A DNA stretch of 36,133 nucleotides from Sandaracinaceae bacterium (GCA_019637095.1 JAHBWG010000089.1:1-36133), one strand, 5' to 3'. Counted from the first letter of the stretch, positions 14,794 through 22,788 are shown. Numbers and translations: made by a program. Notes: generated from the sequence alone by a model not told the origin.

Positions 14794-16710
14794 ATGACCG
14801 GCCTCTCCCGGATCGGGCCGCCCGCGCTGCTCGTGCTCGTCGGGTGTGCAAACGCGGGCACTCCGGTGGCCTCCGACGAAGATGGCGGCGTGGGTCGCGC
14901 CAGCGCACCGCTCCAACAGACGCAAGAGACCGGAGCCACGCTTCCCGTCGGCTATCTCTCGCTCACCTACGACGATGGCCCCGGCTACGCGACGGTGCCG
15001 ATCGCGACCTACCTCGCGAACCAAGGGATCCCTGCGACGTTCTTCATCAACGGCTGCCGGCTCGAGGAGATCCGCGGCTGCCCGCCACCCTATTACACGG
15101 AGGCGACGCTCGGCACGCTGATCACGCTCGGTCATCGCGTCGCGAACCACACGATGGCGCACGAGGGGCTGCCCGGTCTCTCCGCCGAGGCGCGGCGGCG
15201 GAGCATCACGTCGCTCCAGCCGACCGTCGATCGGTACGTCGAGGACGGCGTGTGGCTCTTCCGCCCGCCGGGCAACGACTGGCCCGTGGACACGGGTTGG
15301 CTCGCAGGCGATCCCGTCCTCGCGCGACTCCTGGGGCCCGTAGCGCACACGATCCCGGGGCCCTGGAACGGCGGCGCGCAGGCCGCGGGCAACTGCCGGC
15401 ACGACTGGGCATGCCTCGACCCGTGGCCGGGCGGGTCGCCGCCGGGCGATGGCGCCGCGTGCGCGCAGCAGATGCTCGCGTGCGACGTCACTCAACCCGG
15501 GCGATCGGGCGTCGTGCAGCTCCACGACCGGCGTCCGACTCACATCGAGGCCGACCCGAGCTACCGCGACAATCCCATCGACTTCACCAGGACGCTCATC
15601 CCCGGGCTCCTCGCGCGCGGCTTCACCTTCGTGCCGCTCGACGCGATCCCCGGCCTCCTCGGGCGGCGCCGCTTCGACTTCGCAGAACGTCGCCACACGT
15701 CCGCCGAATTCTCCGACTCACCGGGCGGCTGGTCGAGCGCGATCTACTCGAGCTCGCTCCGCCTCGGCGACGTGAACGGCGACGGGGACCTCGAGGTCTG
15801 CGGCCGGGGCAACACCGGCATCCGTTGCGTGACCTTCGCAGGCGGGCGCCTCCGCGCTGGCGCGACGGTCACCTCCTCCTTCTCGAACGCGCAGGGGTTC
15901 GCGGAGGCGCGCTTCGCGTCGACGATGATGATGGGCGACATCGATCGCGATGGCGACGACGACGTCTGCATGCGGGGGCCCGCCAACGGCATCTACTGCG
16001 CGCGCGCGGCGGGACGCGGCGCCCCGCTCCCCGCGACCCCGGTGGTGTATGTCACGCTCTCGAGCGCGACGGGCTGGGGCTCCAGCGAGGCCGACTGGAC
16101 TGCGTTCCGCCTCGTCGACGTGAACGGTGATGGTCGCGCCGACCTCTGCGGGCGCACGGGGGCGGGCATCGTGTGCTCGCTGTCGACGGCGAACGGCACG
16201 CGGTTCGGCGACGCGTCCATCTGGACGACGGAGCTCGGCGCCGCGTCACCACACCGCGCTCCCATGTACTCCTCGACGCTCGCGTTCGGCGACGTGGACG
16301 GCGACGGACTCCCCGACGCGTGCTTCCGAACGGCGACCGGCCTCCGCTGCGCGCGCCACCGCGGCTTCTACTTCGAGCCTTCGCGCCTGTGGCTCCACGG
16401 CCGCTTCTCGGATGGCGACCGGTGGAACACCGCCGATACGTATGGATCAATCCGCCTCGTCGACCTCGACGGCGACGGCGACGCCGACGTGTGCGGTCGC
16501 GCGACGACCGGCGTCGTGTGCGCGTTCTCGAACCGCACGACGTTCCGGCCCTACCAATACTTCGCGAACGAGTGGATGACGAACGCCCGTGGGTGGAACG
16601 CGCAGCAGTACGGCGCGACGCTGCTCTTCGGCGACCTCGATCGCGACGGCGTGGCCGACGTGTGCGGGCGGAGCGCAGGCGGGCTCGACTGCGCGCTCGG
16701 CCAGCTATAG
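14794..16710 (+). CDS. Secreted lipoprotein: NodB polysaccharide deacetylase fused to FG-GAP/VCBS-like repeats
   Basis: The 638-aa protein begins MTGLSRIGPPALLVLVGC, a lipoprotein signal with lipobox Cys18. Residues 50-290 are a NodB domain: LTYDDGPG (D60, D61), NHTMAHEG (H119, H123), FRPPGNDW (R157-P159) and the late VVQLHDR (His motif). From about 310 to the end come six Ca-binding type repeats: DVNGDGDLEVC, DIDRDGDDDVC, DVNGDGRADLC, DVDGDGLPDAC, DLDGDGDADVC and DLDRDGVADVC. Each has a DxDxDG loop and a Cys, as in FG-GAP/VCBS propellers. A GTG at 14785 would add three residues. Expected location is the cell surface or periplasm, where the enzyme would remove N- or O-acetyl groups from a polymer while the propeller binds ligand. 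It is divergent from the methyltransferase operon. Confidence 0.92.
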   Translation: MTGLSRIGPPALLVLVGCANAGTPVASDEDGGVGRASAPLQQTQETGATLPVGYLSLTYDDGPGYATVPIATYLANQGIPATFFINGCRLEEIRGCPPPYYTEATLGTLITLGHRVANHTMAHEGLPGLSAEARRRSITSLQPTVDRYVEDGVWLFRPPGNDWPVDTGWLAGDPVLARLLGPVAHTIPGPWNGGAQAAGNCRHDWACLDPWPGGSPPGDGAACAQQMLACDVTQPGRSGVVQLHDRRPTHIEADPSYRDNPIDFTRTLIPGLLARGFTFVPLDAIPGLLGRRRFDFAERRHTSAEFSDSPGGWSSAIYSSSLRLGDVNGDGDLEVCGRGNTGIRCVTFAGGRLRAGATVTSSFSNAQGFAEARFASTMMMGDIDRDGDDDVCMRGPANGIYCARAAGRGAPLPATPVVYVTLSSATGWGSSEADWTAFRLVDVNGDGRADLCGRTGAGIVCSLSTANGTRFGDASIWTTELGAASPHRAPMYSSTLAFGDVDGDGLPDACFRTATGLRCARHRGFYFEPSRLWLHGRFSDGDRWNTADTYGSIRLVDLDGDGDADVCGRATTGVVCAFSNRTTFRPYQYFANEWMTNARGWNAQQYGATLLFGDLDRDGVADVCGRSAGGLDCALGQL

Positions 16711-16791
16711 GAGCGAGCGCTTCCGCGGGCGCGCGGGGTGGCGCGAGCGGCGGCGAGGTGAGGCGCCAGCGAGCTCCTTCGCCCGCTCGGA

Positions 16792-17892
16792 TCAGGGATC
16801 GCGCTCGACCTCTCGGGCGCGCATCACGCGCACCGCGCCGAGGCGGCGGTGGAGCGCGACCTTGGGCACCATGCTCACGTCGTGCTGCAGGAACGAGAGC
16901 CCGAGCTGGAGGCCGAGCAGCACCGGCAGCGCGGCGAGCATCACGGTGCCGGCGGTCGACACGCTCTCCGTCTCGATCGCGGTCGCCCACCGCCACGCGC
17001 CGAACACGACCCCGAAGGCGAAGAGCGCGCAGCCGGCGACGAGGTTCAACGAGGCGACGCTGAAGTTGCGCAGGAAGTACGAGTAGGCGATCCGCTTGAG
17101 CAGGTTGCGCAGGTGCAGGAACGGGAAGGTCGTCAGCGCGTGCAGCTCGGACAGGTTGCTCTTCTCGTCCGCGTAGACCGCGTCGGCGGGGAGCTCGACG
17201 ACGCGCGCGCGCAGGACGCCGAGCCGGAACAACAGGTCCGTCTCGAAGAAGTAGCGCGGGTGGATCTTGTCGAACGGGAGCTCGCGCGCGACGTTCGCCT
17301 CGAGCGCGGTGAACCCGTTGGTGGGGTCGAACAGATCCCAGTAGCCAGTGGAGAGCTTCGTGAGGAAGGAGAGCCCGGCGTTGCCGACGAGGCGCGTCCA
17401 CGGCATGCGGTGCACCGTCTCGGCGGAGAAGAACCGATTGCCTTTCACGTAGTCCGCCTCGCCCTCCACGATCGGCGCGACGAGCTGCGGGACCAAGCGC
17501 GGATCCATCTGTCCGTCGCCGTCGACCTTGACGAGGATGTCTGCGCCGTCGGCGATCGCGGCGCGGTAGCCGGCCATCGTCGCCGCGCCGACGCCGCCGT
17601 TCCTCTCGCGCATGACGACCTTCACGCGCGCGTCGTCGGCGAAGGACGCCTCGACGAGCTTGCCCGACCCGCTCGGACAGGCGTCGTCGACGCAGTAGAT
17701 CCCCCAGGCCCAGTCGCCGATCGACGAGACGACGCCGATGATCGAGCGCTCGACCTTGTAGCAGGGGATGATCACCGCGACGCGCGGGCCCTCGCGCGCC
17801 GCCTCGAGCGCACCCGCCGCGTCCCCGGCGCGCGGCGCGTCGCGCGGGATCGTCAGCTCGCGGACGGAGGAGGGGGCGGGCACGACGCTCAT
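16792..17892 (-). CDS. GT2 family glycosyltransferase with C-terminal membrane helices (DPM1/GtrB-like)
   Basis: The 366-aa protein has a GT-A/GT2 fold: VAVIIPCYKVERSI (38-51), YCVDDACPSGS (67-77) for the nucleotide-sugar site, the RNGGVGAA loop (97-104), and the DxD-type metal site in VKVDGDGQMDP (D124, D126). The C-terminal ~90 residues include hydrophobic helices (SLNLVAGCALFAFGVVFGAW, then TAGTVMLAALPVLLGLQLGL). The pattern is that of polyprenyl-phosphate glycosyltransferases, which load a sugar onto a membrane lipid for later transfer. It sits two genes from a PMT-like membrane glycosyltransferase that would use such a lipid donor. The annotated ATG overlaps a TACGAT hexamer; if that is the -10, translation would begin at GTG 17883, three codons later. 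Confidence 0.92.
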   Translation of the reverse strand: MSVVPAPSSVRELTIPRDAPRAGDAAGALEAAREGPRVAVIIPCYKVERSIIGVVSSIGDWAWGIYCVDDACPSGSGKLVEASFADDARVKVVMRERNGGVGAATMAGYRAAIADGADILVKVDGDGQMDPRLVPQLVAPIVEGEADYVKGNRFFSAETVHRMPWTRLVGNAGLSFLTKLSTGYWDLFDPTNGFTALEANVARELPFDKIHPRYFFETDLLFRLGVLRARVVELPADAVYADEKSNLSELHALTTFPFLHLRNLLKRIAYSYFLRNFSVASLNLVAGCALFAFGVVFGAWRWATAIETESVSTAGTVMLAALPVLLGLQLGLSFLQHDVSMVPKVALHRRLGAVRVMRAREVERDP

Positions 17893-17896
17893 CGTA
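17891..17896 (-). promoter_or_regulatory. -10-like hexamer TACGAT overlapping the GT2 start
   Basis: On the minus strand TACGAT is followed by seven bases and an in-frame GTG (17883). If used, it would exclude the ATG at 17892 from the transcript. Confidence 0.35.
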
Positions 17897-17939
17897 GCTG
17901 GCCCCCGCCCGGTGGCGAACGAAACGCGCGGCCCTGCGC

Positions 17940-17945
17940 TATCCT
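17940..17945 (+). promoter_or_regulatory. -10-like hexamer TATCCT before the Uma2 gene
   Basis: TATCCT ends nine bases before ATG 17955. No clear -35 is visible at 17 bp. Confidence 0.45.
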
Positions 17946-17954
17946 CCGGGCAGG

Positions 17955-18812
17955 ATGGAGCCGACGCACCTCGTCGATCCCGACGCGCCCCGCGCGCCCC
18001 CGCAGGCGGTGTGGGACGCGCTCTCGCCCGAGGCGCGGGCGGCGATCGTGGCGAGCCTCCCCTCCGAGGTGCCGCGCGCGACGCCCCCGGAGGGCGACGC
18101 ACACTTCCACTCCAAGCGCCGCGCGCGCGAGGCGCTCGACGCGTGGTTCCGCAAGATGGGGCGCTCCGTCTACCTCGCCTCCGAGCTACCGGTGTACTAC
18201 CCGGACGAGCCGATGTTCGCGCCGGACCTGATCGCCGTGCTCGACGTCGACACGCACGAGCGCGCCCGCTGGGTGGTGAGCGACGAGCGGCGCGGCATCG
18301 ACTTCGCCCTCGAGGTCCACGTCTCTGGCGACGCGCGAAAGGACCTCGAGGAGAACGTCGAGCGCTTCGCGCGCCTGGGCATCGCGGAGTACTTCGTGCT
18401 CGAGCCGCTCCGCCGGCGGCTGACCGGCCACCGGCTGCCCGAGCCTGGGGCGCTCGCTTACCAACCGATCCTCCCGCAAGGCGGGCGCTGGGCCTCGGGC
18501 GTGCTCGGGCTGGACCTCGCGGTCGAGGGAGGCCGACTGCGCTTCTTCGCCGGCACGGCCCCGCTCCTCGACGCGACCGAGCTCATCGCACGACTCTCGG
18601 AGATGGTCGACGACGCCGTCCGCCGCGCGGAGGCAGAGGCGGAGCGCGCCAGCGAGGAGGCGCGTCGCGCCAGCGAGGAGGCGCGTCGCGCCAGCGAGGA
18701 GGCGCGTCGCGCCAGCGAGGAGGCGCGTCGCGCCAGCGAGGAGGCGCACCGGGCCGAGCGGCTCGCCGCCAAGCTGCGCGAGCTCGGCGTCGACCCCGAC
18801 AGCGTCGAGTAG
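17955..18812 (+). CDS. Uma2-family (DUF820) PD-(D/E)XK-like protein with heptad-repeat tail
   Basis: The 285-aa protein has an Uma2-type core from about residue 45 to 200. MFAPDLIAVLDVD carries the conserved Asp, and GIDFALEVHVSGDARKDLEE carries the Glu of the E-x-x position. FARLGIAEYFVLEP and LTGHRL complete the pattern. Uma2 proteins are PD-(D/E)XK-like nuclease folds, abundant in cyanobacteria and myxobacteria, with no settled function. The C-terminal 60 residues are an alpha-helical coiled coil containing five back-to-back ASEEARR heptads encoded by a perfect 21-bp repeat. A second Uma2 gene without this tail lies at 32728. Its start has TATCCT nine bases upstream, and it is divergent from the GT2 gene. 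Confidence 0.88.
   Translation: MEPTHLVDPDAPRAPPQAVWDALSPEARAAIVASLPSEVPRATPPEGDAHFHSKRRAREALDAWFRKMGRSVYLASELPVYYPDEPMFAPDLIAVLDVDTHERARWVVSDERRGIDFALEVHVSGDARKDLEENVERFARLGIAEYFVLEPLRRRLTGHRLPEPGALAYQPILPQGGRWASGVLGLDLAVEGGRLRFFAGTAPLLDATELIARLSEMVDDAVRRAEAEAERASEEARRASEEARRASEEARRASEEARRASEEAHRAERLAAKLRELGVDPDSVE
18645..18749 (+). repeat. 21-bp tandem repeat, five copies, in frame
   Basis: The 21-bp unit has units starting at 18645, 18666, 18687, 18708 and 18729. It begins cgcgccagcgaggaggcgcg; the first four copies are identical and the fifth differs only in its last bases. Each unit encodes one ASEEARR-type heptad, so copy-number change would lengthen or shorten a coiled coil without frameshift. 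Confidence 0.95.
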
Positions 18813-18868
18813 CGCCGCCGCGCGGGCGCTTGTCGCCCTCGGGCCCGTGTGCTCTCTTCGCCGCCACC

Positions 18869-19813
18869 ATGCGCGCCCTCGAGCCCCTCCTGCTCCTCGA
18901 CGCGAGCCGGGCGTCGGCCGAGCTCGGCGAGGCGCGCCGACGCGCGGCGGCCGGGTCGATCGACGCGAGCGCACGCGACGCGGGGCGCGCGGAGACGCTG
19001 TGGGCGTCGGGCGCCCGCGCGAGCGCCTACGGGTACGCCGAGCGCGCGCTCGATCGGGCGCTCGAGGCCGCCGCGCACGCGGGCGTCGAGGACGAGGCGC
19101 TCTCGCGCCTGCTCGGCGAGCGCTGGGCCGGCCGGGTGGAGCGCGCGCGCGCGGCCGCCTGCCTGCCCGCCCCGCGCAGCGACGACGAGCTCGCGGACCA
19201 CCACGCCGAGCTCTACGCCGAGCGGCTCGCGTGCGCGGGGCGGCTCGCCGGCGCGCTCGAGCACCGCACCTGGGCGCCCGACGCGATCGCGCGCGCCCGA
19301 TGGGTGCGCTGGGCGGTGGGGCTCGGCGTCGCGGCGCTCTTCGCCGCGTTCGCGCTCTACCAGATCCGCTTCGAGCCGCCGCGGCCGCAGGCCGAGGCCT
19401 CCGCGTACCGCACCGTCGACGTCGTGCAGACGTGGCCCCCCGAGAACGCGGTGGACCGCGACGAGATGAGCTACTGGCACCTGCCGCCCGGCGAGACCGG
19501 CTGGCTCGAGCTGACCCTCTCGCCCCCGCGTGACGTGAGCGCGCTGCGCGTGATGAACGCGCACGACCTCCACGCCGACGACCAGAACCGCTACGACCGC
19601 CGGCGCTTCGATCACGCCTCGCGCGCGATCGTGGTGCGCGCGTACGCGGGCGGTCGCGAGGTCGCGGCGACCGAGTACGAGCTCACCCGCCTGCGCGCGC
19701 TCGACCGCGACACGATCCCGCTCGAGGCGCGAGGCGTCGAGCGGATCCGCATCGAGGTGACGAGCTTCTGGGGCGCGGGCGGGGGGCTCGCCGAGGTCGA
19801 GGTGCTGCCGTGA
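18869..19813 (+). CDS. Membrane-anchored protein with C-terminal discoidin (F5/8 type C)-like domain
   Basis: The 314-aa protein has an Ala-rich helical N-terminal half (1-145, cytoplasmic if the helix inserts N-in). One membrane helix follows (WAVGLGVAALFAAFALYQI, 148-166), then an external domain, 180-314. That domain reads ENAVDRDEMSYWHLPPGETG, then WLELTLSPPRDVSALRVMNA and RIRIEVTSFWG. This is the 'enav-D-...-W-...-wi-l-l' pattern of galactose-binding/discoidin-like beta-sandwiches. Carbohydrate binding is inferred. Its stop overlaps the GTG of the next gene, a PMT-like glycosyltransferase (GTGA, 19810-19813), so the two are translationally coupled and may work together. Confidence 0.83.
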   Translation: MRALEPLLLLDASRASAELGEARRRAAAGSIDASARDAGRAETLWASGARASAYGYAERALDRALEAAAHAGVEDEALSRLLGERWAGRVERARAAACLPAPRSDDELADHHAELYAERLACAGRLAGALEHRTWAPDAIARARWVRWAVGLGVAALFAAFALYQIRFEPPRPQAEASAYRTVDVVQTWPPENAVDRDEMSYWHLPPGETGWLELTLSPPRDVSALRVMNAHDLHADDQNRYDRRRFDHASRAIVVRAYAGGREVAATEYELTRLRALDRDTIPLEARGVERIRIEVTSFWGAGGGLAEVEVLP

Positions 19814-21471
19814 GCGCCGCGACGTCGCTCCGCCGCCAGCGCAACGCGAGCCTGCTCGTGGTCGGCGCGGTGACCGCGATCTTCGTCGGCACCGCGAGCG
19901 TGGACCACGGCTACAACTGGGACGAGTGGGCGATCGTCGAGGCGGCCCGCGAGTCGGTCCGCGCGGTGGAGATCGTCCAGCCGAACCACGGCTACAACGG
20001 GTTCTACTTCCTCTGCGGCACGTTGGTCACCTTCGCCCACGGCCTCGACGACCTGCCGGCGGCGCTGATCGAGATCAAGCAGATGCCGACGATGCCGTTC
20101 GACCCGGCGCGGTATCGAGCGATCCACCGCTGGCAGCTCGACATGTACCGGCTGCTCGGGAGCGAGGGCTTCAAGCTCGAGGTGCGGCGCGTCTTCCTGG
20201 GCCTGAGCGCGCTCGCGATCCCGCTCGTGTTCCTCACGGTGCTGCGCCTGTTCCCGCGTCGCTACCTCGAGGCGGCGGGCGCGGCGGCGCTGCTGGGCCT
20301 GTCGTGGGAGATCGCCGTCCGCGCCCGCTGCACCGAGGTCGACGCGCCGCAGATGATGCTCGTCGCGCTGCACGTCTACCTGACGAGCGTCGCGCTCACC
20401 ACGACCACGCGCGCGCGCACGCTCCTCGCGATGCTCGGCGTCGGCGGCGCGACCGGGCTCGTGCTCGGCTGCAAGATGACCGGTGTCTTCCTGGTCGTCC
20501 CGTCCGTCCTGCTCGCGTGGGCCGTCCCGACGCACCGCCGCGCCAGCGAGCGCGCGCTGCTCGTGCTGGCGATGTTCGCGGGGCTCGGCGGGGCGCTCGC
20601 GTTCTTCGCGCCCGAGACGTTCTCCGATCCGATCCGGGTGCTGCACCACGGCTTCAACACCGCGGAGGGTTACCGTTCGGTGCAGCCGGGCTATCCCTTC
20701 TACGTCGAGCCGCCGCACGAGCACTTCTATCGGATCCAGCTCTGGACGTTCCTCGTCGCGCCCTCTCCCCTCGTCCCCGTCGCCGCGGCGCTCTCTGCGA
20801 TCTCGCTCGCCGGCTTCGTCCGCCTGTGGCGCGAGCGGCGGCGCTTCTCGCTCCTGGTCGCGATCTACCCGCTCGCGGTCGTCGCCACGATGTCGGCGCT
20901 GCCGCTCCTGCAGCAACGCAACTTCGTGCAGCTCTTCCCGTTCGTCTGCGTCGCGTTCGGCGCGGGCCTGGTCGCGATCCGCGTGCGCTGGCCGAGCCCC
21001 CGCGTCGCGCAGGCGCTCCTCGCGCTCGTGGGCGCCGCGATGCTGTTCAACGCGGGCTGGCTCTTCCACGCGCAGCGCTCGGTGCGCGACACCACGCGCG
21101 ACACGATCCTCGAGGAGGTGCGCGCCTACGTCTCGGGCTCGGAGCGGGACCTCTACGTGAGCCGGCGCCTCCACGGCGCGCTGCGCGAGACGTTCGAGGA
21201 GCGCTTCGAGTGCGCGTGGCCGCGGACCGAGGAGCCGCCCATGCGCGATCCGCGGCTCGTCATGTACTACACCGATCACATCCCGCGGCACTGGCTCTCG
21301 GTGCGGATGGGCTTCGTCGAGCGCACCTTCGCGCCGCTCGATCAGAACTACGACTGGTACGCGACGTGGAAGGGCCACCTCGAGCACCACCGCGTCGTCG
21401 CGGTCTCGATGGAGAGCGCCGAGGAGATGAACGTCCAACTGCAAGCGATGTTGCGCTGCCGCCGGCGCTGA
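19810..21471 (+). CDS. Multi-pass membrane glycosyltransferase, PMT/ArnT (GT39/GT83)-like
   Basis: The 553-aa protein starts at GTG 19810 and has roughly ten or more hydrophobic helices. The first follows MSAATSLRRQ, and a DE pair stands in the first external loop (HGYNWDEWA, D38-E39), where lipid-linked-sugar transferases of the PMT_2/ArnT type keep their catalytic acid. Later helices include VFLTVLRLF...AAGAAALLGLSWEIAV, ATGLVLGCKMTGVFLVVPSV and LLALVGAAMLFNAGWLF. The C-terminal ~130 residues are soluble. Such enzymes transfer a sugar from a polyprenyl phosphate to protein or lipid outside the membrane; the GT2 at 16792 could supply the donor. Its stop and the stop of the opposing gene lie in the same TGAGCTCA palindrome. 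Confidence 0.85.
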   Translation: MSAATSLRRQRNASLLVVGAVTAIFVGTASVDHGYNWDEWAIVEAARESVRAVEIVQPNHGYNGFYFLCGTLVTFAHGLDDLPAALIEIKQMPTMPFDPARYRAIHRWQLDMYRLLGSEGFKLEVRRVFLGLSALAIPLVFLTVLRLFPRRYLEAAGAAALLGLSWEIAVRARCTEVDAPQMMLVALHVYLTSVALTTTTRARTLLAMLGVGGATGLVLGCKMTGVFLVVPSVLLAWAVPTHRRASERALLVLAMFAGLGGALAFFAPETFSDPIRVLHHGFNTAEGYRSVQPGYPFYVEPPHEHFYRIQLWTFLVAPSPLVPVAAALSAISLAGFVRLWRERRRFSLLVAIYPLAVVATMSALPLLQQRNFVQLFPFVCVAFGAGLVAIRVRWPSPRVAQALLALVGAAMLFNAGWLFHAQRSVRDTTRDTILEEVRAYVSGSERDLYVSRRLHGALRETFEERFECAWPRTEEPPMRDPRLVMYYTDHIPRHWLSVRMGFVERTFAPLDQNYDWYATWKGHLEHHRVVAVSMESAEEMNVQLQAMLRCRRR

Positions 21472-21473
21472 GC

Positions 21474-21980
21474 TCACCGCTCGTCGAGGACGACCTCGAG
21501 GAGCTCGGCGCGGCGGTCCTCGAGCTCGGCGCGCCGCGCCTCGAGCTCCGCGCGACGCGCCGGGGCGGGATCGGCGGCGAGCTCGCGCGCGAGCGCCGCG
21601 AGGCGACGCTCGATGAGGCCGACCTGCTCGAGGCGGCGCGCGCGCAGCTCGCGCGCGTCGGGGACGACGAGGTCTTCGGTCGGCGACCGGTACGGTGGCG
21701 TCGCCTCGAGCGGCACCGCGCCGTCGGAGCGACCTTCGTAGGTCTCTGCCTGATCGTGCCCGCCCGCGCCGGCCCCCGAAGACCCGCTCGGGCCCGCGTC
21801 CTCGGACCCCAGCTCACCGCCGCCGCCCTCGCCCTCCCCCGCGTCCCGTCCGACGCCCGCGCCGGCTGCGCCCGCGCCCCGCTCGTCCGCGTCGCGCGCG
21901 CGCACGAGCAGCCACGCGAGCGCCGCCGCGAGCAGCGCGAGCGCGGCGATCGTGGCGCCCGTCCTTCGATCCGCGCGCAT
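21474..21980 (-). CDS. Single-pass membrane protein with C-terminal coiled coil
   Basis: The 168-aa protein begins MRADRRTGATIAALALLAAA and continues into LAWLLVRARD, an N-terminal membrane helix or uncleaved signal. A Gly/Ser/Glu-rich linker (30-85) is followed by a highly charged helix (RRLEQVGLIERRLAALAREL, then AELEARRAELEDRRAELLEV) that should form a coiled coil. No family is recognised. TATCCT lies 11 bases upstream of the ATG. It converges on the PMT-like gene with only two bases between stops. Confidence 0.75.
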   Translation of the reverse strand: MRADRRTGATIAALALLAAALAWLLVRARDADERGAGAAGAGVGRDAGEGEGGGGELGSEDAGPSGSSGAGAGGHDQAETYEGRSDGAVPLEATPPYRSPTEDLVVPDARELRARRLEQVGLIERRLAALARELAADPAPARRAELEARRAELEDRRAELLEVVLDER

Positions 21981-21991
21981 GGGTCCGCGAG

Positions 21992-21997
21992 AGGATA
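21992..21997 (-). promoter_or_regulatory. -10-like hexamer TATCCT before the coiled-coil gene
   Basis: On the minus strand TATCCT ends 11 bases before ATG 21980, the same hexamer as at 17940. Confidence 0.4.
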
Positions 21998-22020
21998 CCG
22001 CTCCCGGAGGACGCCTCCGC

Positions 22021-22049
22021 TTGCTTCCCCGCGCGTCCTGACCGAAATT
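22021..22049 (+). promoter_or_regulatory. Possible sigma70 promoter for the 22059 gene
   Basis: TTGCTT (22021-22026) and GAAATT (22044-22049) are spaced by 17 bp. The ATG follows nine bases later. The -10 is weak. Confidence 0.35.
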
Positions 22050-22058
22050 CCGAGGCGC

Positions 22059-22715
22059 ATGAAGACCCACGCGGTGAGCCGGTGTTCTCGTTGGGCGGCG
22101 CTGGCCGCGAGCCTCGTCGCCGTCGCGGTCGCGCCGAGCGCCGCCCACGCGCAGTCGGTCGTCGTCGAGGGCCAGGTCCAGTACCAGCCGTACGGCCAGC
22201 CGCAGGGCGTCCCGCAGCCCCCGCCCGGCTACGGCGCGAGCGGGCAAGTCTACGTGCAGCCCGCGCCGACGTACGCGCCGACCTACGCGCCGACCTACGC
22301 GCCGACCTACGCGCCCGTCCCGCAGCGCCAGCTCCGCTACGAAGAGCAGGAGCAGTCGATCAAGGGCCTCTGGATCCCTGGGATCATCGTGTTCGGCGTG
22401 AGCTACGTGCTCACCGGCGTGATGGGCTCGCTGAGCTTCAACGACGACTACGTCACGTGGACGTGGATCCCGCTGGTCGGGCCGTGGGTCGCGCTCGGCT
22501 TCGCGCGCTCCGACGACGAGACGACGGGCGCCGTCGTCGGCGGGCTCGTGCAGGCGGCCGGCCTGACGATGTTCGTGCTCGGCCTCGCGCTGCGCCGCAC
22601 CGTGCGCGTGGCCCGCTACGTGTGGGATCAGGGCGAGGGGCGCGGGCCGGAGCTCGCGTTCGATCTCCTGCCCGCCGCGGGCGGTGGCCAGCTCGGGCTC
22701 ACCGTCACCTACTGA
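22059..22715 (+). CDS. Exported envelope protein with PTYA repeats and C-terminal membrane helices
   Basis: The 218-aa protein has a signal peptide (LAASLVAVAVAPSAAHA, cleavage after residue 31). A Pro/Gln/Tyr-rich segment follows (YQPYGQPQGVPQPPPGYG) and then four APTY repeats. The rest has hydrophobic helices (LWIPGIIVFGVSYVLTGVMG, TWIPLVGPWVALGFA and VVGGLVQAAGLTMFVLGLAL) and a short C-terminal strand. This architecture is common among uncharacterised myxobacterial envelope proteins. The flexible Pro/Tyr-rich segment may span the periplasm or contact the wall; that is inference. Confidence 0.82.
   Translation: MKTHAVSRCSRWAALAASLVAVAVAPSAAHAQSVVVEGQVQYQPYGQPQGVPQPPPGYGASGQVYVQPAPTYAPTYAPTYAPTYAPVPQRQLRYEEQEQSIKGLWIPGIIVFGVSYVLTGVMGSLSFNDDYVTWTWIPLVGPWVALGFARSDDETTGAVVGGLVQAAGLTMFVLGLALRRTVRVARYVWDQGEGRGPELAFDLLPAAGGGQLGLTVTY
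22263..22310 (+). repeat. 12-bp tandem repeat, four copies, in frame
   Basis: The unit gcgccgacctac occurs four times (22263, 22275, 22287, 22299); the first copy has g for c at one position. It encodes APTY repeated four times. Confidence 0.9.
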
Positions 22716-22720
22716 CGCGC

Positions 22721-22740
22721 TTGCGGTAGATCAACCGCGG
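22721..22740 (+). terminator. Hairpin downstream of the 22059 gene
   Basis: GCGGT (22723-22727) pairs with ACCGC (22734-22738) around a six-base loop, and two G-T pairs extend the stem. It lies six bases after the stop. There is no U-tract, so termination is only possible. Confidence 0.3.
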
Positions 22741-22777
22741 CGCGGGCGCACGAGCGCACGGTGGAGGAGCTACCACC

Positions 22778-22783
22778 GGAGGG
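22778..22783 (+). promoter_or_regulatory. Strong ribosome binding site GGAGGG
   Basis: GGAGGG stands five bases before ATG 22789. It is one of the few canonical Shine-Dalgarno sites in the window and fixes the start of the large cytochrome-like gene. Confidence 0.7.
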
Positions 22784-22788
22784 ATCTC

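Noticed and set aside
18645-18749. CRISPR-like array
   Set aside because: The units are contiguous with no spacers, are in frame inside a gene and encode a heptad coiled coil.
17768-18868. Extension of the discoidin-like protein frame upstream across the Uma2 gene
   Set aside because: It is an out-of-frame shadow of the Uma2 gene; ATG 18869 starts the coding-like part.
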